Under the pieces are notes generated by a model, which was not told where the DNA came from, did no database searches, and saw only the letters and a program-made list of their open reading frames with translations. Of a DNA stretch of 18,190 bases, positions 8,439 through 14,907 are shown piece by piece (within the stretch, counting starts at the first letter, position 1; each line of letters starts with the position of its first letter). Origin of the DNA: JAJFFW01 sp963922595 (GTDB lineage Bacteria; Pseudomonadota; Alphaproteobacteria; Caulobacterales; Parvularculaceae); the NCBI GenBank assembly GCA_963922595.1, contig CAWUIM010000066.1:1-18190 (forward strand). Direction: 5' to 3'. A program made the position numbers and the translations under genes.

Positions 8439-9316
8439 ACGGATGAATTTTCCTCATGGCCACGATTTTGCCGCGCTGAAAGCTTCGTGAGGATGGCGGC
8501 GGCTGTTTCTTCAACGGATTTGCGGGTCACATCAATGATCGGCCAGCGGTGTTTGGTGAAAAGACGCTTGGCACGCTGCACTTCTTTTTTGACTTCATCA
8601 AGATCAGAGTAAGATTGCGCGTGTTGGGCGGCGTTTAACTCACCAAGGCGGCTTTTGCGGATTTGCGCAAGCCGCTCAGGGCTCGCCACAAGCCCGACAA
8701 TCATCGGTTTTCGCAAGGCCAGCACGTGGTCTGGCAAATCAGCTGTGGGCACCAGCGGGATATTCGCAGCTTTGACCCCTCTGTTCGCCAGATACATGCA
8801 AGTTGGCGTTTTCGATGTGCGGCTGACACCGATTAGGATGACATCCGCCGGCTCCAGATCCCAGATCATCTGCCCGTCGTCATGGGCGAGCGTATAATCG
8901 AGCGCTTCTATACGCCGGAAATATGCGTCATCCATTTCATGCTGAGCGCCGGTTTGGCGCGACTGCTCTAGGCCCAGATATTCTGTGAATGCGCCTAATA
9001 AAGGGTCGAGGATCGAAACTGCAGGCGTTTGCAGTTCTGAGCACCGAATTTCAAGCCGGCGGCGCAGTTCGGGATTAATTACTGTATGGAGGACCAGACC
9101 TGGCGACGCTTCGATCTCGCGCATCACCCGATCGAGCTGCACCTGCGAGCGGATCAGGGAGTGCACATGCTCAAGCGGTTTCGCAGCGGCGAATTGCGCC
9201 GTTGTCGCTTTCAGAACAGCATTCAATGTCTCGCCCGTGGAATCGGAAACGAGATGCACGTGAAAGAAGCTCGCGAGCGGCGCGTCTTTAAAGCTGGTGG
9301 AGGAGATTTCAGACAT
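8435..9316 (-). CDS. ppsR: Pyruvate,water dikinase / PPDK regulatory protein (DUF299 family)
   Basis: This family is a bifunctional serine/threonine kinase and phosphorylase that switches PEP synthase or pyruvate,phosphate dikinase off and on, using ADP and Pi. From the ATG at 9316 it is 293 residues. It contains the opening HVHLVSDSTGETLNAVLKA (about residues 19-37) and the P-loop-like GVSRTSKTPTCMYLANRG (163-180). A longer in-frame TTG start exists at 9385, but the family normally begins just before FFHVHLVSDSTGE. No clear Shine-Dalgarno precedes 9316. It is the first gene of the operon with maf, aroE and coaE, and is divergent from hemE across the candidate origin. In Caulobacter the same gene lies next to the origin. 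Confidence 0.93.
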   Translation of the reverse strand: MSEISSTSFKDAPLASFFHVHLVSDSTGETLNAVLKATTAQFAAAKPLEHVHSLIRSQVQLDRVMREIEASPGLVLHTVINPELRRRLEIRCSELQTPAVSILDPLLGAFTEYLGLEQSRQTGAQHEMDDAYFRRIEALDYTLAHDDGQMIWDLEPADVILIGVSRTSKTPTCMYLANRGVKAANIPLVPTADLPDHVLALRKPMIVGLVASPERLAQIRKSRLGELNAAQHAQSYSDLDEVKKEVQRAKRLFTKHRWPIIDVTRKSVEETAAAILTKLSARQNRGHEENSSV

Positions 9317-9490
9317 ACCTGTGGACTTTATGGGAAAAAGATGGGCGCGAGTAGCGCCATTCTCACCAAAGCCCGAGTTTTGCAAAATTCACCCGATGCG
9401 GCGCCCAAGAGCATTTGAAAATTTTAATCCCCGCAAGCAACCCTACCCCGCCTTGGAGCCTATGGGGAAGACTGTAGTTTCCCTTTACCG

Positions 9491-9499
9491 GGTGCATAA
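9491..9499 (-). promoter_or_regulatory. Probable DnaA box (8 of 9 to TTATNCACA)
   Basis: The minus strand reads TTATGCACC, which differs from TTATNCACA only at the last base. It lies in the middle of the candidate origin, next to an A/T-rich stretch. A single 9-mer of this quality could occur by chance, so confidence comes from location. Confidence 0.45.
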
Positions 9500-9509
9500 A
9501 ATTTATTGA

Positions 9510-9535
9510 GAAAACAAACAGCTAAGCTTGTTTTC
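9510..9535. repeat. Inverted repeat GAAAACAA...TTGTTTTC in the candidate origin
   Basis: Perfect 8-base arms at 9510-9517 and 9528-9535 are separated by ten bases. An alternative fold adds an inner AGC/GCT pair around TAA. It could be an operator for the divergent ppsR/hemE promoters, a protein-binding site of the origin, or a hairpin. No regulator can be named. Confidence 0.5.
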
Positions 9536-9650
9536 CCGGTATGACCGGATAACATTTCACCCGGGGAAATTAATAAGGAACTTGCACGGAATGTCTGTTG
9601 ATTTACAAGTTGGCTTCGGTTTTCCCCCAGCTTCCAGCCCTACTCTTTTA

Positions 9651-9665
9651 TTAACCCTTTTTTAA
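9651..9665. promoter_or_regulatory. CtrA-type box 1 (TTAA-N7-TTAA)
   Basis: TTAACCCTTTTTTAA matches the CtrA consensus TTAA-N7-TTAA exactly. It is in the A/T-rich part of the candidate origin, 28 bases before the hemE start. CtrA in Caulobacter binds such boxes in the origin to block initiation and to repress a hemE promoter. Confidence 0.72.
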
Positions 9666-9671
9666 AAGAGA

Positions 9672-9686
9672 TTAAGAAAGGATTAA
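9672..9686. promoter_or_regulatory. CtrA-type box 2 (TTAA-N7-TTAA), overlapping the hemE ribosome binding site
   Basis: TTAAGAAAGGATTAA is a second exact match to the CtrA consensus. It starts 21 bases after box 1, so both sit on the same DNA face. Its N7 spacer contains GAAAGGA, the likely Shine-Dalgarno of hemE, and the box ends six bases before the ATG. Confidence 0.72.
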
Positions 9687-9692
9687 TGAGAC

Positions 9693-10763
9693 ATGACGCC
9701 AGGCCCTTCAACAACGCCGTCGCCATCGCTCTTCATACGAACGCTTCAAGGCGAGGCATCGGCCATACCGCCGATCTGGTTTATGCGTCAGGCGGGACGT
9801 TACTTGCCGGAATATCGCGAAGTGCGTCAGCAAGCGGGCTCGTTTCTCGATCTGTGCTATAATTCGGAATTGGCGGCAGAAGTGACGCTGCAGCCGATCC
9901 GCCGTTATGACCTCGATGCGGCGATTTTGTTCGCCGATATCCTCCTCATTCCTCACGCCATGGGCCAGAATGTGTGGTTTGAGCAAGGCGAAGGTCCGCG
10001 GCTTGATCCCCCCGTAACCCATGATCACCTGGATTCGTTTCGGGCGAGCAACATTCACGAGACGCTCTCGCCGGTCTATGAGACTGTGCGCCGTGTGCGG
10101 GCTGGGCTCAGCGCCGACAAGGCGTTGATCGGGTTCGCCGGCGCGCCGTGGACGGTCGCCACTTACATGCTCGCCGGGGGTTCGAAAAAGGATCCCGCGG
10201 CGTGGCGGTCGGAGTATTACCAGAACCCTGATTTCCTCCTTGGATTGATTGATCTCCTCACAGAGAAGACGATTGAATATCTTTGCGCGCAAGTGGACGC
10301 CGGCGCCGACGCTATTCAGCTTTTCGACAGTTGGGCCAGCGATTTGCCCTGGCCGGTGCTTGAAGCGGTGAGCGTGAAACCGATGGACCGCATCGCGCGC
10401 GCGGTGAAGGCGCATAAGCCCGATACGCCCGTGATCTTTTTCCCGAAAGGCGTCGGTGAGAAGGCGACAGAATATGCATTGCTTGGCTCAGGAAACGCCG
10501 TGGGGATCGATTTCGGTATGGACCCGGCTTGGGCGCGCGCAAATTTATCGCCCCATGTGACGGTTCAGGGCGGGCTTGATCCGTTACTGACAGTGAGCGG
10601 CGGCGATGCAATGTTCGAGAGCGCGTCCACATATTTGAAGCTGTTCCACGACGCGCCGTATGTATTCAATCTGGGTCATGGCTTCACCCCGCAAACGCCG
10701 CCGGAGAATGTCGCAGCGTTGATTAATTTTGTGCGCAGCGGAGAGGGCGCTCGCCATGCGTGA
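9693..10763 (+). CDS. hemE: Uroporphyrinogen decarboxylase
   Basis: HemE decarboxylates the four acetate side chains of uroporphyrinogen III to give coproporphyrinogen III in haem synthesis. The 356-residue cytoplasmic protein has the signature PPIWFMRQAGRYLPEYR (about residues 26-42; substrate-binding R32 and R36), the catalytic Asp D82 in LFADILLIPHAMG, the second signature GFAGAPWTVATYMLAGG, and ...LFDSWAS further on. The start at 9693 is supported by GAAAGGA upstream, which is embedded in CtrA box 2. The 3' end overlaps hemJ by eight bases. Expression is probably tied to the adjacent origin through CtrA. Confidence 0.96.
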   Translation: MTPGPSTTPSPSLFIRTLQGEASAIPPIWFMRQAGRYLPEYREVRQQAGSFLDLCYNSELAAEVTLQPIRRYDLDAAILFADILLIPHAMGQNVWFEQGEGPRLDPPVTHDHLDSFRASNIHETLSPVYETVRRVRAGLSADKALIGFAGAPWTVATYMLAGGSKKDPAAWRSEYYQNPDFLLGLIDLLTEKTIEYLCAQVDAGADAIQLFDSWASDLPWPVLEAVSVKPMDRIARAVKAHKPDTPVIFFPKGVGEKATEYALLGSGNAVGIDFGMDPAWARANLSPHVTVQGGLDPLLTVSGGDAMFESASTYLKLFHDAPYVFNLGHGFTPQTPPENVAALINFVRSGEGARHA

Positions 10764-11202
10764 TTTCCTCATTCAGAACTATGCGTGGATAAAGGCGTTT
10801 CACATTATCGCAGTAGTCGCCTGGATGGCAGCGATGATGTATTTGCCGCGGCTCTTCATCTACCACCATCAGGCGAGCGCCGGCGGCGAGGCCATTCGTT
10901 TCTTTGACATGATGGAGCGCCGGCTCCTGAAAGGCATCATGACCCCGTCGATGATTGCGGTGTGGGTCCTGGCGTTCGTGATGCTTTACGCCAATCCTGG
11001 TCTTTTTTCCGTCGGCTGGTTCCATGTAAAGCTGGTGCTCGTCCTTGCGATGACAGGCATTCACGGATTTTATTCGTCCGCGCATCGAAAATTCGCTGCC
11101 GGGGAAAAACCGCGCTCGGAAAAATTCTGGCGGATGATCAACGAAGCGCCGTTTCTGTTGCTGATCGGGATTGTGATCCTCGCGGTCGTCAAACCTTTTT
11201 AG
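10756..11202 (+). CDS. hemJ: Protoporphyrinogen IX oxidase HemJ
   Basis: HemJ oxidises protoporphyrinogen IX to protoporphyrin IX in the inner membrane. The 148-residue protein has four hydrophobic helices and the family pattern FHIIAVVAWMAAMMYLPRLF near the N-terminus. Conserved candidates for haem binding or catalysis are H16, R32 (in LPRLF) and K92 (in WFHVKLVL). The frame extends upstream, but the ATG at 10756 gives the usual family N-terminus. It overlaps the end of hemE by eight bases (ATGCGTGA, 10756-10763), indicating coupling and a shared role in haem synthesis. In many relatives rho follows, but not here. Confidence 0.93.
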   Translation: MRDFLIQNYAWIKAFHIIAVVAWMAAMMYLPRLFIYHHQASAGGEAIRFFDMMERRLLKGIMTPSMIAVWVLAFVMLYANPGLFSVGWFHVKLVLVLAMTGIHGFYSSAHRKFAAGEKPRSEKFWRMINEAPFLLLIGIVILAVVKPF

Positions 11203-11277
11203 GCTGCGCTGCGCGAAAGGTTTGAAGCCGCTGGTTTTGCCGGATAAGGATAGCGCTTCAACCGAGGAGGCGGTTCC

Positions 11278-11895
11278 ATGGCGCTCAGACTTATTCACTT
11301 TCCAAACACACGGTCACTCCGTGTCTTGTGGGCGATTGAAGAACTTGGCCTCGACGCCGACGTCGAAACGCGCGTTTTCGACCGTCCTTCGCTGAAGGAA
11401 CCTGAATATCTGGCGCTGAACCCTTTGGGGAAAACGCCGGTCTTTTTTGACGGTGACCAGCGCCTGATCGAGTCGACCGCGATTATTCAGTATATTGCTG
11501 ATGTTCATGGGCAAGGGCGCCTGTCGCGAAAGCCGGGCGATCCTGATTACGGCGCGTTTTTGCAATGGCTGCATTTCGGCGAGGCGGGCATGGGCGGTTA
11601 CGTGAACATGCTGATCGCACACACCGCGCTTCTGCCTGAGGCGGACCGCGATCCCAATATGAAAGCGTGGGCGGTGGCGGAAACGCAGAATTGCCTGAAC
11701 TTCATTGAAGCGAGCCTCGAAGACGATGGGTATTTACTGGGCGAGTTTTCGCTCGCGGATATCGCCGTCGGTTACCTCTTGTTTTTGATCAAGATCACGC
11801 GCAACGGCAAACTGATGGGTGAGAAAACAGCGTCTTATTTCAAACGCTTAACCGCCCGCGACGCCTGGAAGAAAGCGAGCGTCGCCGCGCCGTAA
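11278..11895 (+). CDS. Glutathione S-transferase family protein
   Basis: A 205-residue cytosolic GST. The N-terminal thioredoxin-fold domain (to about residue 80) contains HFPNTRSLRVLWAIEELGL, with S13 or nearby residues replacing a catalytic Cys. It also has the cis-Pro P54 in NPLGKTPVF and the glutathione gamma-glutamyl site E65-S66 (LIESTAIIQYI). The C-terminal helical domain ends with GEFSLADIAVGYLL, the usual N-capping motif region. A GAGGAGG Shine-Dalgarno precedes the ATG. The substrate is unknown. It stands alone after hemJ and ahead of the MATE exporter. Confidence 0.9.
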   Translation: MALRLIHFPNTRSLRVLWAIEELGLDADVETRVFDRPSLKEPEYLALNPLGKTPVFFDGDQRLIESTAIIQYIADVHGQGRLSRKPGDPDYGAFLQWLHFGEAGMGGYVNMLIAHTALLPEADRDPNMKAWAVAETQNCLNFIEASLEDDGYLLGEFSLADIAVGYLLFLIKITRNGKLMGEKTASYFKRLTARDAWKKASVAAP

Positions 11896-11909
11896 GACGC
11901 CCGGGCGTC
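11896..11909. repeat. Perfect 14-base palindrome directly after the GST stop
   Basis: GACGCCCGGGCGTC begins at the base after the TAA of the GST gene. It can fold as a 5-base-pair stem with a CCGG loop, but no T-run follows. It may be a weak pause site or a protein-binding site. Confidence 0.45.
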
Positions 11910-11915
11910 GTCATC

Positions 11916-11949
11916 ATCAGCGGTTTGTGATCGTTGCTTTAGCGCTGAT
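11916..11949. repeat. Inverted repeat ATCAGCG / CGCTGAT ahead of the MATE gene
   Basis: Perfect 7-base arms (11916-11922 and 11943-11949) are separated by 20 bases, about 50 bases before the MATE start. The spacing could suit a dimeric regulator bridging two half sites. No local regulator gene is present, and chance is possible. Confidence 0.35.
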
Positions 11950-11998
11950 CGTATGGTCTCAGGGTGTAAATCACTGCTGCATCGCATAATCGCGCGCA

Positions 11999-13432
11999 GT
12001 GGGACTCAAAAGCGCAAAGGGAGCGGAACCGAACGCTGTGGCCACTTCAGCTCAGGCGAAATTTCTCACCGGCGATTTAATGCGCCATGTGATTGTGATG
12101 GCGCTCAGCGCCAGCTTCGGCTTGTTGTCGATGTTCGTGGTCGACTTTGTCGATCTCTATTTCATCTCGCTTCTTGGATCATCAGCCCTGACCGCCGCGG
12201 TTGGTTTCGCGGGCACGCTGCTCTTCTTCAATATGTCCGTCGGTATTGGATTGATGATCGCCATGGGCGCACTCGCGGCGCGAAGGATCGGGCGGGGGGA
12301 TGCGGAGGGCGCGCGTAAAATCGCCACCAATGTTTTGGTATTCGGCCTGACGATTGGCCTTATCGTTGGTATGGGGACATTTATTTTTGCACCGCAATTA
12401 CTGGATTTAATAGGGGCGAGCGGCGAGGCGAAAGCGCGGGGCGTCTCTTATTTGCGGATCGTATCACCGTCCATGCCGGTAATGGTCGTCGGTATGGTCT
12501 CATCCGGTTTGCTTAGGGCCCATGGCGATGCGCGCCGCGCGATGAACGCCACGCTGGCGGCCGGTTTTGTCAATGCGATCCTCGATCCGATTTTTATCTT
12601 CGCCCTAGGCTTCGGTCTCGAAGGCGCTGCAATGGCGTCTGTGTGCGCGCGGTTCGCCATGGCGGCGACAGCGCTTTTCCCTGTCCTGAAACATTATGGC
12701 GGGTTCGCGCCTTTTGAGCGCGCGCGTTTTCTGGGGGATCTGGAGGCGATAATCGGGATCGCCGCCCCGGCGATCCTGACCAATGTGGCGACGCCCGTGG
12801 GCACGTTGATCGTCATGCGGTTTGTGGCGGGATATGGCGATGACGTGGTCGCGGGCTTCTCTGTAATTTCACGTCTGACGCCGCTCGCCTTTTGCGTCAT
12901 CTTTGCGCTTTCCGGCGCGGTCGGGCCGATCATCGGCCAGAATTTCGGCGCAGGCGATTACCCGCGGGTGCGCGAAACCTTGCGCAAGGCGTTGCAGTTC
13001 GCCGCCGCCTATACGGGCGTCGTCTGGATTTTGCTGCTGATCGCCAACCGATTTGTGAGCGCGCAGTTCAGCCTGTCGCCCGAAGGCGCCGCGCTCATGA
13101 CCATGTTCGCGTTGGTCGTAACGCCTCTCTATTTCTTTAACGGCGTGCTCTTCATCGCGAACGCCGCATTCAACAATTTGAACCGGCCCACATGGTCGAC
13201 CTTGCTCAACTGGGGCAAAAACACGATCGGCGTCTTGCCGTTTGTCTGGTTCGGCGCGGCGGCCGCGGGCGCTGAGGGTGTGATCGTAGGGCAGGCGATC
13301 GGCGGGGTCGTTTTCGCTCTATTGGCGGTCTGGCTCGCCTTCAGACTCACGAATGCTTACGCCAGCGGCGCGGTCGATCCGGACGTTGCGTGGCGCCCGG
13401 CCTTTATGAAAAGTGAAGGCGTCAAAAATTAG
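11999..13432 (+). CDS. MATE family efflux transporter
   Basis: A 477-residue inner-membrane exporter of the MATE family (two MatE repeats, about 12 helices), which uses an ion gradient to expel drugs or toxic metabolites. Typical sequence includes the entry segment KFLTGDLMRHVIVMALSASF and, after it, FVDLYFISLLG. It also has GLLRAHGDARRAMNATLAAG with AILDPIFIFALGFGLEGAA, and the second-half counterpart GAVGPIIGQNFGAGDYPRVR. The start is uncertain: the frame can begin at the GTG at 11999 or the GTG at 12038, and the family core begins shortly after the latter. The stop overlaps the stop of the convergent DUF1223 gene by four bases. Confidence 0.9.
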   Translation: MGLKSAKGAEPNAVATSAQAKFLTGDLMRHVIVMALSASFGLLSMFVVDFVDLYFISLLGSSALTAAVGFAGTLLFFNMSVGIGLMIAMGALAARRIGRGDAEGARKIATNVLVFGLTIGLIVGMGTFIFAPQLLDLIGASGEAKARGVSYLRIVSPSMPVMVVGMVSSGLLRAHGDARRAMNATLAAGFVNAILDPIFIFALGFGLEGAAMASVCARFAMAATALFPVLKHYGGFAPFERARFLGDLEAIIGIAAPAILTNVATPVGTLIVMRFVAGYGDDVVAGFSVISRLTPLAFCVIFALSGAVGPIIGQNFGAGDYPRVRETLRKALQFAAAYTGVVWILLLIANRFVSAQFSLSPEGAALMTMFALVVTPLYFFNGVLFIANAAFNNLNRPTWSTLLNWGKNTIGVLPFVWFGAAAAGAEGVIVGQAIGGVVFALLAVWLAFRLTNAYASGAVDPDVAWRPAFMKSEGVKN

Positions 13433-14139
13433 CTCGGGCAGTATGCACCAGCATGGATCTGCATGGATTTCGGGTCCTGTAGGATCAGCGCGCAACCATT
13501 GCCCGCCGCGGGCGCGACGACTTCGAACTGGCCATCAGCGTCCGGTGTCAGCGTCCGGAAAGCGCGCACAATATGGGCCTCGCGCAAGGTTTTGCCGTGG
13601 TTTTCGCCCCGCTCCACATTCGTCTGACCCTTTTTTTGGAAGGTGACGAATAAAGCGGTAAGGGGCGCCGCGTCGCCATTCCCGGCTTTGCTTCTGGCGA
13701 ACACGATGCTGTCGCCTTTCTTTTCAGCCGTAAGGCGTTCAACGCCCTTGGACATTTTTACGTGGCCGTCGATTTCCGCACGGCGCGAGCCGACCATCTC
13801 GTGGCGGCCGTTAATAACAGTCTGCGGCGTATAACCGGCGGTCCGTCCACGGAGCGCTACATTATATTCGCGTTGGCGTTTGGTATGGTCGGGCGAGGAA
13901 AACGGGTCCTTCCATTTACCAGCGCGCCCATGAACAAGGTCATCCCAATAGTCCACGTGCCATTCAAGCGCGATGATGTTTTCATTCTTTGCGAGCTCCA
14001 CAAGATAAGCCTCCGCCGGCGGACAGGACGAGCAGCTTTGCGAGGTGAACAGCTCGACGACAACAGGCGCTTCTTCAGGCTCCGGTTCCGGGACAGCGCT
14101 GACGATCGACAATAGGAAAAGGGGGGCGAAAATGGTCAT
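13429..14139 (-). CDS. DUF1223 family secreted thioredoxin-like protein
   Basis: A 236-residue protein with the DUF1223 signature VVELFTSQSCSSCPPAEAYL, giving a redox C36-x-x-C39. Further on it has LEWHVDYWDD and YTPQTVINGR, the latter supplying the expected cis-Pro loop of a thioredoxin fold. The N-terminus is a hydrophobic stretch (IFAPLFLLSIVSAV), suggesting export, but it lacks positive charges before it. The codons upstream of the ATG encode RNKKAASL yet contain no usual start codon before the in-frame stop. An AAGGCGG Shine-Dalgarno supports the ATG at 14139. The function of the family is not established. It lies downstream of the HCCA isomerase gene on the same strand. Confidence 0.88.
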   Translation of the reverse strand: MTIFAPLFLLSIVSAVPEPEPEEAPVVVELFTSQSCSSCPPAEAYLVELAKNENIIALEWHVDYWDDLVHGRAGKWKDPFSSPDHTKRQREYNVALRGRTAGYTPQTVINGRHEMVGSRRAEIDGHVKMSKGVERLTAEKKGDSIVFARSKAGNGDAAPLTALFVTFQKKGQTNVERGENHGKTLREAHIVRAFRTLTPDADGQFEVVAPAAGNGCALILQDPKSMQIHAGAYCPS

Positions 14140-14274
14140 GAGCGAAGCCGCCTTTTTGTTGCGCCATAGACATGAGACGCGCGTCGCTCGCTTTCAAACA
14201 ACGCCTAATCACAAGTCGGTGCGGTCTTTTAATCAATGTCGGCGGCAGACGCGGTCCGTTCTGGGTTATTAAGC

Positions 14275-14303
14275 AAAATCAGCGGCTTACCGGTTAATCC
14301 GCT
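14275..14303 (-). terminator. Possible weak terminator after the HCCA isomerase gene
   Basis: On the minus strand, AGCGG and CCGCT (with inner TTA/TAA) form a stem around ACCGG. GATTTT follows it. The stem overlaps the stop codon of the gene at 14302. The T-run is short. Confidence 0.3.
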
Positions 14304-14901
14304 AGCCAAGCGCCTTTTCAACTTGGTGCAGGCGGTCCTTGCCGAAAAACATTTCGTCGCCCACAAAAAAGGTCGGTACGCCGAAGACGCCGCGCGCCAC
14401 GGCGTCGTTGGTGTTGCCGATAAGAACGGTTTTGACCTCGGCCGATTTTGTCGCTTCCAGGATTCCGTCCGCATCAAGCCCGGCGTCAGATAGAACCGAC
14501 CGGATGACGGCCTCATCTGCCATGTTTTCGCCGTCCTCCCACATGGCTTTGAGAACAGCTTCCACATACGGTTCTTCCACACCTAATTGTTGGGCGGCGA
14601 TCAGGCCTCGGATGATCGTCAGAGAGTTCACCGGAAAGTGCGGGTTCATCTTGAAGGCGGTGAGATTGTGCTCCTCGATGAAGCGGCGCATCTCGAGCAT
14701 TTCGTAATCGAGTTTTCCCTTCACCCCGCTGAACGCAATCATCGGCGCCTGGTTTCCGGTGGATTTAAAGATGCCGCCGAGAAGGCACGGGATAAGGTTG
14801 ATTTTTGCGCCCGTGCGGTCAGCGATCTTCGTTAGGGCCCGGTGTGCGAGATAGGCGTTGGGGCTTGCAAAATCGAAAATAAAATCAATGGCTTGCGTCA
14901 T
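14302..14901 (-). CDS. 2-hydroxychromene-2-carboxylate isomerase / DsbA-fold (GST kappa-like) protein
   Basis: A 199-residue protein of the DsbA-like HCCA isomerase family. Members are glutathione-dependent isomerases of the GST kappa class. The known reaction interconverts 2-hydroxychromene-2-carboxylate and its open form in naphthalene breakdown, but most genomic homologues have other, unknown substrates. The N-terminus FIFDFASPNAYLAHRAL has S13 in place of the DsbA cysteine. The C-terminus has the cis-Pro segment GVFGVPTFFVGDEMFFGKDRL. It begins six bases after the SDR stop, so it is the third gene of the GDPD-SDR-HCCA unit. No aromatic-ring degradation genes are nearby. Confidence 0.9.
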   Translation of the reverse strand: MTQAIDFIFDFASPNAYLAHRALTKIADRTGAKINLIPCLLGGIFKSTGNQAPMIAFSGVKGKLDYEMLEMRRFIEEHNLTAFKMNPHFPVNSLTIIRGLIAAQQLGVEEPYVEAVLKAMWEDGENMADEAVIRSVLSDAGLDADGILEATKSAEVKTVLIGNTNDAVARGVFGVPTFFVGDEMFFGKDRLHQVEKALG

Positions 14902-14907
14902 TTTTGA

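Larger units (their letters stand above)
9317..9692. other. oriC: Candidate chromosomal replication origin (oriC, hemE-linked)
   Basis: A 376-base non-coding gap separates divergent ppsR and hemE, the position of the replication origin in Caulobacter crescentus and several other Alphaproteobacteria. It holds two perfect CtrA-type boxes, a 50-base stretch (9641-9690) with only 12 G/C, an inverted repeat GAAAACAA/TTGTTTTC, a palindrome TTTTGCAAAA (9378-9387), and five copies of TTTCCC or its complement. One near-consensus DnaA box (TTATGCACC on the minus strand, 9491-9499) is present, with weaker matches at 9320-9328 (AAGTCCACA) and 9544-9552 (TTATCCGGT). The flanking operons both run away from it. 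The call rests on synteny plus CtrA boxes; the DnaA boxes alone would not be enough. The promoters of ppsR and hemE must also lie here. Confidence 0.74.

Noticed and set aside
9297..9509. Open frame of about 70 codons across the start of ppsR and into the candidate origin
   Set aside because: No ribosome binding site or recognisable protein; overlaps ppsR in antisense and regulatory sequence.
9591..9603. Possible IHF site around TTGATT in the candidate origin
   Set aside because: Only the TTGATT core matches; the conserved A/A positions of the other half (YAA) are absent, so it is not supported.
10784..10792. TTATCCACG, an 8 of 9 DnaA-box match inside hemJ
   Set aside because: Isolated, inside coding sequence and far from the A/T-rich region; probably chance.
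13413..14301. Several open frames on the plus strand over the DUF1223 gene and the gap after it
   Set aside because: No ribosome binding sites and no family features; the DUF1223 signature on the minus strand is clear.
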